This document shows, piece by piece, positions 45,972-54,822 of a stretch of 64,000 nucleotides of DNA. How positions within the stretch are numbered: the stretch's first letter is position 1; every line of letters starts with the position of its first letter. Made by a program: the position numbers and the translations under genes. Under the pieces are notes generated by a model. That model was not told the origin of the DNA. It ran no database searches and worked only from the letters and a program-made list of their open reading frames with translations. Source of the DNA: Methylobacterium platani (GTDB lineage Bacteria > Pseudomonadota > Alphaproteobacteria > Rhizobiales > Beijerinckiaceae); assembly GCF_001653715.1 (NCBI RefSeq), contig NZ_LWHQ01000043.1, forward strand, positions 1-64,000, in the 5' to 3' direction.

Positions 45972-47500
45972 CGAGCTCCATGGCCGAGGGGGCAGCCCCC
46001 CCGCCCGCCTGCACCCTGGTGATCTTCGGGGCGACCGGCGACCTCACCCATCGGCTGCTGATGCCGGCCCTCTACAATCTCGGCCGCTGGGGCCTGCTGC
46101 CGAAGGACTTCTCCGTCATCGGCGTCAGCCGCTCGGAGATGTCGTCGGAGGAATTCCGCTCCGAGCTGAGCGAGACCGTGCGCGGCTTCATCACCGCCAA
46201 GGGCGGTGAGGCCGGCGGCGGCTCGTTCGACGACGGCGTGTGGACCGACCTCGTCGGGCGGGTCCATTACCGCTCCGGCGACCTGTCGGAGCTCGCCTCC
46301 TTCGAGGAGCTGAAGCGCACGATCGCGGAGGTCTCCGGCAAGGAGGACGGCGGCAACGTCCTGTTCTACCTCGCGGTCGCCGCCAGCCTGTTCGGGCCGA
46401 CCATCGCCAAGCTCGGCGAGGCCGGCCTGACCGAGGAGGGCGAGGAGCGCTGGCGCCGGGTCATCATCGAGAAGCCGTTCGGCCACGACCTGCCTTCGGC
46501 GGAAAAGCTCGACGCCGACATCCTGAAGGTCCTGTCCGAGGACCAGATCTTCCGCATCGACCACTTCCTCGGCAAGGAGACGGTGCAGAACATCATGGCG
46601 TTCCGGTTCGGCAACGGCCTGTTCGAGCCGCTGTGGAACCGCGACCACATCGACCACGTGCAGATCACCGTGGCGGAGACGGTGGGCGTCGAGGGCAGGG
46701 CCAAGTTCTACGAGGCCACCGGCGCGCTGCGCGACATGGTGCCGAACCACCTGTTCCAGCTCTACACGCTTGTGGCGATGGAGCCGCCGATCTCGTTCGA
46801 GGCGGAGGCCGTGCGCGACAAGAAGGAGGAGGTGCTGCTCGCCACGCCCTCCGCCCGGGTCGGGGATGCGGTGCGGGGCCGGTACACGGCGGGCGAGGTG
46901 CAGGGCAAGGCGGTCAAGGATTACCGCGAGGAGCCGGACGTCGCGGCCGATTCCGACACCGAGACCTTCGTGGCGTTGAAGCTCGGCATCGACAACTGGC
47001 GCTGGGCCGGGGTGCCGTTCTACCTGCGCACCGGCAAGGCGATGACCCGGCGCGACACCGAGATCGCGATCCGCTTCAAGCAGGCGCCGCTGTCGCTGTT
47101 CAAGGGCACCAACGTCCGCGAGGACGTGCCGAACTGGCTGGTACTGCAGCTGCAGCCCGACGAGGGCATCTCGCTGCAGTTCGGCGCCAAGATCCCGGGC
47201 CCGGCGGTGCGGCTCGGCAGCGTCGACATGCGGTTCTGCTACAAGGACTACTTCAAGACCGAGCCCAGCACCGGCTACGAGACCCTGATCTACGACGCGA
47301 TGATCGGCGACCCGACCCTGTTCCAGCGCGCCGACATGATCGAGGCCGGCTGGCGCATCGTGCAGCCGATCCTCGACGCCGCGGCGAAGGGCGACCTCCC
47401 GACGATTCCCTACGAGGCGGGCAGCGCCGGACCCGGGCAAGCGGACGAAATGTTGACCAGCGACGGGCGCGCCTGGCGCTCGCTGGAGCATGAGACATGA
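45968..47500 (+). CDS. zwf: glucose-6-phosphate 1-dehydrogenase
   Basis: The 510-residue enzyme makes 6-phosphogluconolactone and NAD(P)H. The coenzyme site is LVIFGATGDLTHRLLMPALY and the substrate-binding motif is RIDHFLGKETVQN near residue 195. It overlaps gnd upstream and pgl downstream by ATGA, so the three enzymes are translated as a coupled unit. Full length and motifs are intact. Confidence 0.95.
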   Translation: MTSSMAEGAAPPPACTLVIFGATGDLTHRLLMPALYNLGRWGLLPKDFSVIGVSRSEMSSEEFRSELSETVRGFITAKGGEAGGGSFDDGVWTDLVGRVHYRSGDLSELASFEELKRTIAEVSGKEDGGNVLFYLAVAASLFGPTIAKLGEAGLTEEGEERWRRVIIEKPFGHDLPSAEKLDADILKVLSEDQIFRIDHFLGKETVQNIMAFRFGNGLFEPLWNRDHIDHVQITVAETVGVEGRAKFYEATGALRDMVPNHLFQLYTLVAMEPPISFEAEAVRDKKEEVLLATPSARVGDAVRGRYTAGEVQGKAVKDYREEPDVAADSDTETFVALKLGIDNWRWAGVPFYLRTGKAMTRRDTEIAIRFKQAPLSLFKGTNVREDVPNWLVLQLQPDEGISLQFGAKIPGPAVRLGSVDMRFCYKDYFKTEPSTGYETLIYDAMIGDPTLFQRADMIEAGWRIVQPILDAAAKGDLPTIPYEAGSAGPGQADEMLTSDGRAWRSLEHET

Positions 47501-48216
47501 GCACGCTGCCTGCCGGCCATCGGGTGCTGCCGGACGCCGACGCGGTCGCCCGGGCGGCGGCCGAGCGGCTGGTCGCGGTCGCCGCCGCGAAGCCGGGACA
47601 TGTCGGGGTCTGCCTGTCGGGCGGCTCGACCCCGAAGCTCCTGTACCGGCTCCTCGCCGGACCGGAGTTTCGCGACGCCCTGCCCTGGGACCGCCTGCAC
47701 TGGTTCTTCGGCGACGAGCGCGTCGGCGATCGCGCGGAGGCCGGGAGCAACCGGCGCCTGGCGGAGGATGCCTTCGGGGACCTCGTCCCCCCCGGCCACC
47801 TGCACCCGATCCCGACCGACCGTCCGGCGCCGGGCGCCGCCGCGGCCTACGCGGTGGAGCTGCGGGGCTGGTACGGCGCCGACCGGCTCGATCCCACCCG
47901 GCCGCTCTTCGACCTCGTGTTCCTCGGTCTCGGCGAGGACGGCCACACCGCCTCGCTGTTCCCGGGCAAGCCCGAGGTGGAGGAAGACGAGGCCTGGGTG
48001 GTGGCGGTGCCCGAAGCCGGGCTCGCGCCCTTCGTGCCGCGCGTCAGCCTGTCCCTGACCGCGCTCGGCGCCACGCCGCTGATCCTGTTCCTGGTCACCG
48101 GCCAGGGCAAGCGGGCGCCGCTCGCCCGCCTCGCCGCCGGCGAGAACCTGCCCGCGGGACGGGCGAAGGCCCGGGGCGAGACGGTGTGGCTGCTCGACGA
48201 GGCGGCGGCGGGCTGA
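47497..48216 (+). CDS. pgl: 6-phosphogluconolactonase
   Basis: The 239-residue hydrolase belongs to the DevB-type lactonases. Motifs are VCLSGGSTPKLLYRLL, WFFGDERVGDRAEAGSNRRL and FLGLGEDGHTASLFPG. It overlaps zwf by four bases and closes the oxidative pentose phosphate operon. Confidence 0.94.
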   Translation: MSTLPAGHRVLPDADAVARAAAERLVAVAAAKPGHVGVCLSGGSTPKLLYRLLAGPEFRDALPWDRLHWFFGDERVGDRAEAGSNRRLAEDAFGDLVPPGHLHPIPTDRPAPGAAAAYAVELRGWYGADRLDPTRPLFDLVFLGLGEDGHTASLFPGKPEVEEDEAWVVAVPEAGLAPFVPRVSLSLTALGATPLILFLVTGQGKRAPLARLAAGENLPAGRAKARGETVWLLDEAAAG

Positions 48217-48233
48217 AGCCGGCCCTCGCCCCC

Positions 48234-48624
48234 GTGAGTCGCACCCTGGTGTCGCCGATCCGGGCGATCACCGCGCCGATGGCGCGACTGGTAGACGGCG
48301 ACGAGAGAGTCGTGGTCGCCGGGGCCGCGCGGCGCGGCGAGATCGGCGCGATGGCCCGGGCGGTGGAGGTGTTCGAGCGCAGGCGCCGTCGAGGCCGAAC
48401 GGCTGGCGGCGGTCCAGGCCGCCGAGGACGAGGCGCGAATGCGCCGCGCCCGCGTTGTCGACGAGCTGGCGCGGGAGTTCGAGCGGACGGTCTCCGGCCT
48501 GACCGCGGGCCAGACCGGCGCCGCCGCCTCCCAGGTGCTGGGCGTCGCGCAGGACCTGGCGCGCCAGTCCGAGCGGCTGAGCCACGAGGTCGCGAGCTTC
48601 CACGGGTGGGTCGAGGCGGCCTGA
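48234..48624 (+). pseudogene. chemoreceptor (MCP) remnant, frameshifted and internally deleted
   Basis: Frame one, from the GTG at 48234, reads SRTLVSPIRAITAPMARLVD and EIGAMARAVEVFERR, a HAMP domain. After about 48385 the frame shifts, and the second part (VEAERLAAVQAAEDEARMRR, EFERTVSGL, then SERLSHEVASF) joins the start of the signalling helix directly to its C-terminal end. The conserved methyl-accepting hairpin of about 200 residues is missing, as are the periplasmic sensor and the first membrane helix. It cannot be a working receptor. Confidence 0.8.
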
Positions 48625-48662
48625 GAGCCTGTCTGGCCTGAGCCGAAGCCGTTCCCCATTCT

Positions 48663-48681
48663 CGACCTCATCCTGAGGTTG
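48663..48681. repeat. decayed copy of the CTCATCCTGAG palindrome
   Basis: CGACCTCA-TCC-TGAGGTTG lies just after the chemoreceptor remnant and before the MarR gene. It is the partner of 33876-33900. Confidence 0.6.
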
Positions 48682-48720
48682 TGGATCGGATGGCGAAGTT
48701 CTCCACGAGAGTTGACCGTT

Positions 48721-49164
48721 CTACGGCGCGTCCGGCCCGGACTGGCCGTGCAGGTGCACGAGCCGCGCGAGCAGGCGGATCATTCCGGCCCGCTCGCCCG
48801 GATCGAGCGGGGCGAGCAGCCGCTCCTGCACGCGGGCCACCGCCGGCTCGACCTCGCCGAGCACCTGCGCGCCGCCGGGGGAGAGGCGCAGCAGCTTGAC
48901 CCTCCTGTCCTGCGGGCTCTGATGGCGCTGCACCCAGCCCTTCGCCTCGAGGCGCTCCAGCACGTCGCCGAGGGTCGAGCGGTCGAAGGCGATGAGGGAC
49001 GAGAGCCGCGTCGCGTCGACGTCCGGGTTCTCGCGGATCGCCGTCAGCGCGGCGTACTGCACCGAGGTCAGCCCGTGCGCACCGCATTCCTCGGCGAAGA
49101 GCGCGGTCGAGACCTGGTGAAGCCGCCGGACCAGATGACCGGGCATCGCGTAGAGATCGCTCAT
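48721..49164 (-). CDS. MarR-family regulator (MobR-like by context)
   Basis: The 147-residue protein has a MarR winged helix: recognition region TRLSSLIAFDRSTLGDVLERLEAKGW and wing HQSPQDRRVKLLRLSPGG. It is divergent from a 3-hydroxybenzoate-type monooxygenase, and a perfect palindrome covers the monooxygenase promoter between them. MarR proteins of such clusters repress the enzyme until an aromatic substrate binds. The ATG at 49164 (MSDLYAMPGH) gives the usual family length. The match to MobR rests on context, not on sequence alone. Confidence 0.85.
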   Translation of the reverse strand: MSDLYAMPGHLVRRLHQVSTALFAEECGAHGLTSVQYAALTAIRENPDVDATRLSSLIAFDRSTLGDVLERLEAKGWVQRHQSPQDRRVKLLRLSPGGAQVLGEVEPAVARVQERLLAPLDPGERAGMIRLLARLVHLHGQSGPDAP

Positions 49165-49342
49165 CGGGGCCTGAAACTGTCGTCGATCCGGGCGCGCCGG
49201 TAAGCCGCACGCGGCAATCGCGGTGTCGGCTCGCCCATCCCGCCCTTGGGGGGCGGCGCAACCTCGCATCTCGGCTCCACTCTGCCAAGCTGGCCGCAAT
49301 CCCGCGCGGTCGCGCTGCACGGTCCGGTTCCTGCAGCGAATA

Positions 49343-49372
49343 TTGACAGTACACGGAACATCCGTGTACTGT
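49343..49372 (+). promoter_or_regulatory. promoter overlapped by the MarR operator
   Basis: TTGACA (49343-49348) and TACTGT (49367-49372) are spaced by 18 bases upstream of the monooxygenase. The palindrome at 49345-49373 covers both hexamers, which fits repression by blocking RNA polymerase. Confidence 0.65.
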
Positions 49373-49373
49373 C
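49345..49373. promoter_or_regulatory. perfect 29-bp palindromic operator
   Basis: Arms GACAGTACACGGA (49345-49357) and TCCGTGTACTGTC (49361-49373) are exact complements around ACA. It sits in the divergent MarR/monooxygenase region, about 95 bases before the monooxygenase start. Confidence 0.85.
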
Positions 49374-49467
49374 TTTATCAGGGTCGTTCGGCACGCCGTC
49401 CCGCACCCGACGCACCGCACGACAGGAGCTTTCGTCCACGAGGCGAAGGACGGTCCGGGAGGAAACC

Positions 49468-51369
49468 ATGCAGTTCTACCTCGACGGCTACGCGCCGGGC
49501 GATCCCGACATCCAGGCCCCCGCGCCGGATCGCGAGACCGGCCCCCTCCCCGAGACCGTCGACGTGCTGATCGTCGGCACCGGTCCGGCCGGGATGCTGC
49601 TCGCCGCCCAGCTCTCGGTGTTCCCGGGCATCCGCACCCGCATCGTCGACCGGCGCGACGGTCCGCTCCAGGTCGGCCAGGCCGACGGGGTGGCGTGCCG
49701 CACGGTCGAGACGTTCGCGGCCTTCGGCCTGAGCGAGCGGCTGGTGCGCGAGGGCTACTGGGTCAACGAGACCGCGTTCTGGCGCCCCGCCCCGGACGAT
49801 CGCGGCCGGATCGCCCGCACCGGCCGGGTCCAGGACACCGAGGACGGCCTGTCCGAATTCCCGCACCTGATCGTCAACCAGGCCCGGCTGCTGCAATACC
49901 TGGCGGAGTTCATGGCGAAGTCGCCGACGCGGCTCGCGCCGGATTACGGGCTGGACTTCGTCACCCTGACCGTCGAGCCCGAGGACGAGCATCCGGTCGT
50001 CGTGACGCTGCGCGACGCGGCCGGCGCCGAGCGGACCGTGCGGGCGAGATACGTGGTGGGCTGCGACGGCGCCCGCAGCCGGGTGCGCGAGGCGATCGGG
50101 GCGGTCCCGCAGGGCGACTTCGCCAACCATGCCTGGGGCGTGGTTGACATGCTCGCCGTCACCGACTTTCCGGATATCCGGCTGAAGGCCGCGATCCAGT
50201 CGGCCGAGGCCGGCAACATCCTGCTGATCCCGCGGGAGGGCGGTTACCTCGTGCGGCTCTACGTCGATCTCGGGGTGATCGACCCGGACAACCGCGAGGC
50301 GTTCCGCAGCATCACGCAGGAGACCGTCATCGCGACGGCGCAGCGCGTGCTGCACCCCTACACCCTCGAGGTGAAGGAGGTCGCGTGGTTCGCGGTCTAC
50401 CAGGTCGGCCAGCGCGTCACCGACCGGTTCGACGATATCGGCCAGGATGGCGGCGACGAGGCCTCCCGCACGCCCCGGGTCTTCATCGCGGGCGATGCCT
50501 GCCACACCCACAGCGCCAAGGCCGGCCAGGGCATGAACGTGTCGCTGCAGGATGCGTTCAACCTCGGCTGGAAGCTCGCGGCGGTGCTGGACGGGCGCGC
50601 CCGGCCGGAGCTGCTGCGCACCTACACGGTCGAGCGCCACGCGGTCGCCCAGGAGCTGATCGACTTCGACAAGGAATGGTCAACGATCATGGCCTCGCCG
50701 CCGCGGGATGCGGCGCATCCAGAGCGCGGCGGCGTCGATCCGGCCGAGCTCCAGGCCTATTTCACGAAGTCCGGCCGCTACACCGCCGGGGTGGCGACGC
50801 GCTACGCCCCCACGACCTGCCTCACCGCGGACGACGCGCACCAGGCCCTCGCCACCGGCTTCGCGATCGGGATGCGCTTCCATTCCGCGCCGGTGATCCG
50901 CCTCGCCGATGCCCGGCCGATGCAGCTCGGCCATGCGGCCCGGGCCGACGGTGCCTGGCGGCTCTACGCCTTCGCGGATGCCGAGGGCGCGCGGCTCGAC
51001 GGGCTGATGCGCTTCCTGTGGGACGGGGAGGATTCGCCGTTGCGCCGCGCCACCCCGGCGGGGGCCGATAGCGACAGCGTCATCGACGTGCGGGCGGTCT
51101 TCCAGCAGGGCCACCGCGACCTGCGGGTCGAGGACCTGCCGCCGCTGCTGCTGCCGCGCAAGGGCCGGTTCGGGCTCATCGACTACGAGAAGGCCTACAC
51201 CCCCGACCTCGCGACCGGACCGGACATCTTCGATCTGCGCGGCATCGACCGTTCGCGCGGCGCGCTCGTCGTCGTGCGGCCGGACCAGTTCGTGGCGACC
51301 GTCCTGCCGCTCGACGGGCACGAGGCGCTGGCGGCATTCTTCGAGCGGATCCTGCTCGACAGGCGGTGA
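49468..51369 (+). CDS. mobA: FAD-dependent aromatic monooxygenase (3-hydroxybenzoate 4-monooxygenase-like)
   Basis: The 633-residue flavoprotein has the dinucleotide-binding motif VLIVGTGPAGMLLAAQ (about 33-48), the DG motif VGCDGARSRVREAIG, the GD motif FIAGDACHTHSAKAGQGMN, and a C-terminal thioredoxin-like domain (about 450-630) as in phenol 2-monooxygenase. The architecture and MarR/MFS context fit 3-hydroxybenzoate to protocatechuate conversion; phenol hydroxylation cannot be excluded. GGGAGGAAACC precedes the ATG at 49468. Confidence 0.82.
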   Translation: MQFYLDGYAPGDPDIQAPAPDRETGPLPETVDVLIVGTGPAGMLLAAQLSVFPGIRTRIVDRRDGPLQVGQADGVACRTVETFAAFGLSERLVREGYWVNETAFWRPAPDDRGRIARTGRVQDTEDGLSEFPHLIVNQARLLQYLAEFMAKSPTRLAPDYGLDFVTLTVEPEDEHPVVVTLRDAAGAERTVRARYVVGCDGARSRVREAIGAVPQGDFANHAWGVVDMLAVTDFPDIRLKAAIQSAEAGNILLIPREGGYLVRLYVDLGVIDPDNREAFRSITQETVIATAQRVLHPYTLEVKEVAWFAVYQVGQRVTDRFDDIGQDGGDEASRTPRVFIAGDACHTHSAKAGQGMNVSLQDAFNLGWKLAAVLDGRARPELLRTYTVERHAVAQELIDFDKEWSTIMASPPRDAAHPERGGVDPAELQAYFTKSGRYTAGVATRYAPTTCLTADDAHQALATGFAIGMRFHSAPVIRLADARPMQLGHAARADGAWRLYAFADAEGARLDGLMRFLWDGEDSPLRRATPAGADSDSVIDVRAVFQQGHRDLRVEDLPPLLLPRKGRFGLIDYEKAYTPDLATGPDIFDLRGIDRSRGALVVVRPDQFVATVLPLDGHEALAAFFERILLDRR

Positions 51370-51689
51370 GGCGGGAGTGGCGCGGGCGTGTCGAGAGGCC
51401 GCGCGAAACACTGGTTTACCCGACGAAAAATCATAATTCCTCGACGTCATTCCGGGATTCGCCGACGGCAGAACTCGGGATTCATAATCGATGAACACCG
51501 GATGCGGCGGGCTACGGTGTGATTTCTTCTGCAATGTCAGCATTTGTCGATCCCGGGTTCCGCCGTGCGGCCCCATGACGACGCAGAGCGTATGAATTCA
51601 TTCAAGCCAATCGACGGCTCTCGGAATCGTCGAGCACGTCGAACGGATAGTTCGACCAAAACAACGCATCACGAAAGAGGAAACGCGCC
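51370..51689. other. 320-base leader of the MFS gene
   Basis: This AT-richer gap between mobA and the permease holds a worn CATCCCGGG-type repeat (51449-51482), a GTCGAAC-GGATA-GTTCGAC inverted repeat (51638-51656) and an AGAGGA ribosome site before 51690. I see no open frame of note. Confidence 0.5.
51638..51656. promoter_or_regulatory. inverted repeat before the MFS gene
   Basis: GTCGAAC-GGATA-GTTCGAC has perfect 7-bp arms 34 bases before the start codon. It could be an operator or a leader hairpin; its sequence differs from the mobA operator. Confidence 0.5.
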
Positions 51690-53036
51690 ATGACACCCCT
51701 GCCGGCCACACCCGATCCCGGCCGCGAGGCCAAGCAATTCCGCACCATCCTCTGGGTGATGAGTCTCGCCCTCGTCGGGCTGATCTTCGACGGCTACGAC
51801 CTCGTCATCTACGGCACCTGCGTGTCGACCTTCCTGCGCGACCCGACGCAGCTCGGCGTGGTGACGCCTGCCCTCGCCGGACAGCTCGGCAGCTACGCGC
51901 TCCTCGGCGTGCTGGTCGGCGCGCTCCTCGCCGGCTCGGTCGGCGACATCGTCGGGCGCCGCAAGGTGATGCTGGTCGCCTATGGGTGGTTCTCGGTCGG
52001 CATGGCCGCCACGGCGATGACCGGCAGCACGGCCGCCTTCGGGCTGATGCGCTTCCTCACCGGCCTCGGCGTCGGCGCGCTGGTGGCGACCACCGCCGCC
52101 CTGGTCTCGGAATTCGCCCCGAAGGGCCGCAAGAACCTGTGCAACGCCATCGTGTATTCGGGCGTGCCGCTCGGCAGCCTGCTGGCCGCCGCCCTGGCGA
52201 TCGTCCTGATGCAGGCGATCGGCTGGCGCGGCCTGTTCTGGATCGGCGCCCTGCCGCTGGTGACGCTGCTGCCGCTGGCCCAACTCCGGATGCCGGAATC
52301 GGTGGCGTGGCTCGCGGCACGCGGACGGCTGGACGAGGCGCGGACGATCGCCGAGCGGACCGGGCTCGCGGTGCCGGCCCCGACCGCGCCCACCGAGGAC
52401 GCGAAGGCGGCGGGCCGGGCCGGCTGGGCGGGCCTGTTCGGTGCCTATCCGCTCCCGACCCTGCTCCTCGGCCTGATGAGCGCCACCGGCCTGATGCTGG
52501 TCTACTCGCTCAACACCTGGCTGCCCGAGCTGATGCTGCGGGCCGGGTTCGACGCCCGCGGCTCGCTGTCCTTCCTGGTGGTGCTCAACGGCGGCGCGGT
52601 GCTCGGCGCGCTGCTCGGATCGAAGGTGGCCGACCTGTTCGGCGCCAAGCTCGCGGTCGCGGCCTGCTTCGCCATCGGCGCCGTGGCGATCCTGCTCCTG
52701 ACGCTCGGCTTATCCCTCGGCGTGCTGCTCGCCATCGTCGCCCTGGTCGGCATGGGGACGAGCGGGACCCAGACGCTGCTCTACGGCCTCGTGGCCAACT
52801 ACTACCGGACCAACGTGCGCAGCGCCGGGGTGGCGTGGTGCGCGGGATTCGGTCGGCTGGGCGGCGTCGGCGGCCCGATCCTCGGAGGGGTCCTGGCGGG
52901 CGGCGGCTTCGCGCTCGAGACGATCTTCGGGATCCTGGCCGGGCTCGGCCTGCTCGGGGCCCTGCTGACCCTGCTGGTGCCGCCGGCCCGTCCGGCGGGA
53001 GAGGCCGCGCCGGCGGCGGTCGCGGAGCCCGTGTGA
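51690..53036 (+). CDS. MFS aromatic-acid:H+ symporter (AAHS/BenK type)
   Basis: The 448-residue permease has twelve hydrophobic helices and the AAHS signature GLIFDGYDLVIYGTCVSTFL with the conserved Asp-Gly-Tyr-Asp in helix one. Loop 2-3 has GDIVGRRKVML, and the central loop is Ala-rich. AAHS carriers take up benzoates and hydroxybenzoates. Its place after mobA suggests import of 3-hydroxybenzoate. AGAGGA lies 9 bases before the ATG. Confidence 0.85.
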   Translation: MTPLPATPDPGREAKQFRTILWVMSLALVGLIFDGYDLVIYGTCVSTFLRDPTQLGVVTPALAGQLGSYALLGVLVGALLAGSVGDIVGRRKVMLVAYGWFSVGMAATAMTGSTAAFGLMRFLTGLGVGALVATTAALVSEFAPKGRKNLCNAIVYSGVPLGSLLAAALAIVLMQAIGWRGLFWIGALPLVTLLPLAQLRMPESVAWLAARGRLDEARTIAERTGLAVPAPTAPTEDAKAAGRAGWAGLFGAYPLPTLLLGLMSATGLMLVYSLNTWLPELMLRAGFDARGSLSFLVVLNGGAVLGALLGSKVADLFGAKLAVAACFAIGAVAILLLTLGLSLGVLLAIVALVGMGTSGTQTLLYGLVANYYRTNVRSAGVAWCAGFGRLGGVGGPILGGVLAGGGFALETIFGILAGLGLLGALLTLLVPPARPAGEAAPAAVAEPV

Positions 53037-53065
53037 TCGGCGCCCGTCGTCGCAGCCTCGTCCCT

Positions 53066-54151
53066 TCAGACGAAGTGCTTCGAGAGCTTCAGGCCCTGCG
53101 CCTGGTAGTTCGAGCCGGCGGCGCTGCCGTAGAGGGCGGCGGGCCGCCGGGCCATGCGCTCGTAGACGAGGCGGCCGACGATCTGGCCGTCCTCGAGCAT
53201 GAACGGGACGTCGCGCGAGCGCACCTCCAGCACCGCGCGGGCGCCGCTGCCGCCGGCCTCGGCATGGCCGAAGCCGGGATCGAAGAAGCCGGCGTAATGG
53301 ACCCGGAACTCGCCGACCAGGGGATCGAACGGCACCATCTCGGCGGCGAAGTCCGGCGGCACCTGCACCGATTCCTTCGAGGCCAGGATGTAGAACTGGC
53401 CCGGATCGAGGATCAGCGTGCCGGAGCCGTCGGTGCGCAGGGGCTCCCAGAACTCGGCCGCCGGGTAGGCGCGGGGCCGGTCGACGTCGACGAGGCCGGT
53501 ATGGCGCTTGGCGCGGTAGCCGATCAGCCCGTCGAAGCCCGACAGGTCGACCGAGACCGCGACGCCGCCCTGGAACGAGGGATCGGCGGCATCGACCAGC
53601 GGCGTCGTGGCGTGCAGCCGCGCCAGGGCCGCATCGTCGAGCCGCACCGCGCCGCGGCGGAAGCGCAGCTGCGACAGGCGCGAGCCGGTGCGCACCAGCA
53701 CCGGGAAGGTGCGCGGCGAGATCTCGGCAAAGAGCGGCCCGGCATAGCCGGCCTCGACCATGTCGAATTCCCGCGCCTGGTCGGTGATGACGCGGGTGAA
53801 CACGTCGATGCGCCCGGTCGAGCTTTTAGGGTTGGCGCTCGCCGCGAGGTCCGGCGGCAGCGCCAGGCCCTCCTGCAGCTCGGCGATGTAGACGCAGCCG
53901 GTCTCCAGCACCGCGCCCTGGCGCAGGTCGATCTCGTGCAGCTTGAGCTTGTCGAGGCAGGCGGCGACGTCGCGGGTGCGGCCCGGCAGGAAGCTCGCGC
54001 GCACGCGCCAGGCCCGGGCGCCGAGGCGCAGGTCGAGGCTCGCCGGCTGGATCTGGTCGTCTGCGAACGGCGCCGCGGGCCGGATCACCCCGGCGGCGGC
54101 GAGGCCTGCGATGCTCTCCGCCGATTGAATCCCGTCCTCGAGCTGCACCAT
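53066..54151 (-). CDS. dcd: 2'-deoxycytidine 5'-triphosphate deaminase (two-domain Dcd)
   Basis: The 361-residue protein contains two dUTPase/Dcd-like jelly-roll domains. Segments ASANPKSSTGRIDVFTR and DIQP-like DDQIQPASLDLRLG in the first half, and ESVQVPPDFAAEMVPFDPLVGEFRVHYAGFFDPGFG in the second, are typical. It makes dUTP for thymidylate synthesis. The ATG at 54151 allows a ribosome site (GAGG); an earlier ATG at 54163 adds four residues. The double-domain form is usual in alphaproteobacteria. Confidence 0.87.
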   Translation of the reverse strand: MVQLEDGIQSAESIAGLAAAGVIRPAAPFADDQIQPASLDLRLGARAWRVRASFLPGRTRDVAACLDKLKLHEIDLRQGAVLETGCVYIAELQEGLALPPDLAASANPKSSTGRIDVFTRVITDQAREFDMVEAGYAGPLFAEISPRTFPVLVRTGSRLSQLRFRRGAVRLDDAALARLHATTPLVDAADPSFQGGVAVSVDLSGFDGLIGYRAKRHTGLVDVDRPRAYPAAEFWEPLRTDGSGTLILDPGQFYILASKESVQVPPDFAAEMVPFDPLVGEFRVHYAGFFDPGFGHAEAGGSGARAVLEVRSRDVPFMLEDGQIVGRLVYERMARRPAALYGSAAGSNYQAQGLKLSKHFV

Positions 54152-54212
54152 GACCCAACCCATCCTCGATGCCCTCTTGTCGTAGGCCAGGGTTTCGATG
54201 GCGTGAAGAGCG

Positions 54213-54692
54213 TCACGCCTCGTCGCGCGCGCCCCGCATCACCGCGAATGCGAGGCTCGCCCGGGCGATCGCCCCCATGGCGGTGAGGCCGGCGAGCGCC
54301 GAGGCGATCACCGGCAGCCGGTCCGGCCACAGGAGCAGGGCGGCGAAGGCGGCGCCCGCGACGAGGTCGGCGCCCCTGCCCCCCGCGAGGATCAGCGAGT
54401 GCAGGTCCGCGCCGGGGAGCGCGGTTCCCGTCCGGGCCGCCGACACGGCGGTCAGCCGCGCCACCGCGACCTCGACGAGGAGCGCGGCGATGAGCGCCGC
54501 CGCCGGTCCGCCGGGCGCGCGCCAGGCGAGCGCGAGGGCGAGCGCCACGCGGATCCAGGGCCCCTCCCCCCGTTGCCCGGCGAGCAGCAGCGACCCGGCC
54601 CAGGCGGCGAGAAGGGCGAGCGCGAGGAGGTCGGCATGCAGGGCCAGGGCCGCGGCGGCCGCGAGCCCTGTGGACGAGTGGAGAAGCCTCAT
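54213..54692 (-). CDS. hypothetical membrane protein
   Basis: A 159-residue, strongly hydrophobic protein with four or five predicted helices (AAAAALALHADLLALALLAA, PAAALIAALLVEVAVARL, LLLWPDRLPVIASALAGL). I do not recognise the family. The start at 54692 (MRLLHSSTGL) is preferred because the longer frame overlaps apaG. High Ala/Leu content weakens the call. Confidence 0.5.
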   Translation of the reverse strand: MRLLHSSTGLAAAAALALHADLLALALLAAWAGSLLLAGQRGEGPWIRVALALALAWRAPGGPAAALIAALLVEVAVARLTAVSAARTGTALPGADLHSLILAGGRGADLVAGAAFAALLLWPDRLPVIASALAGLTAMGAIARASLAFAVMRGARDEA

Positions 54693-54822
54693 GACCGGGT
54701 GGAGCGCCTCGTGCAGGATGACCGACCGTGACCGCCGGCGATTGACGATCCGGGAGGCCGGACGTACCACGACCCCCGTCGGCCGTCGCGCTTGCGCGCG
54801 GGCCGCCAGCGGAGGTTCCCTG

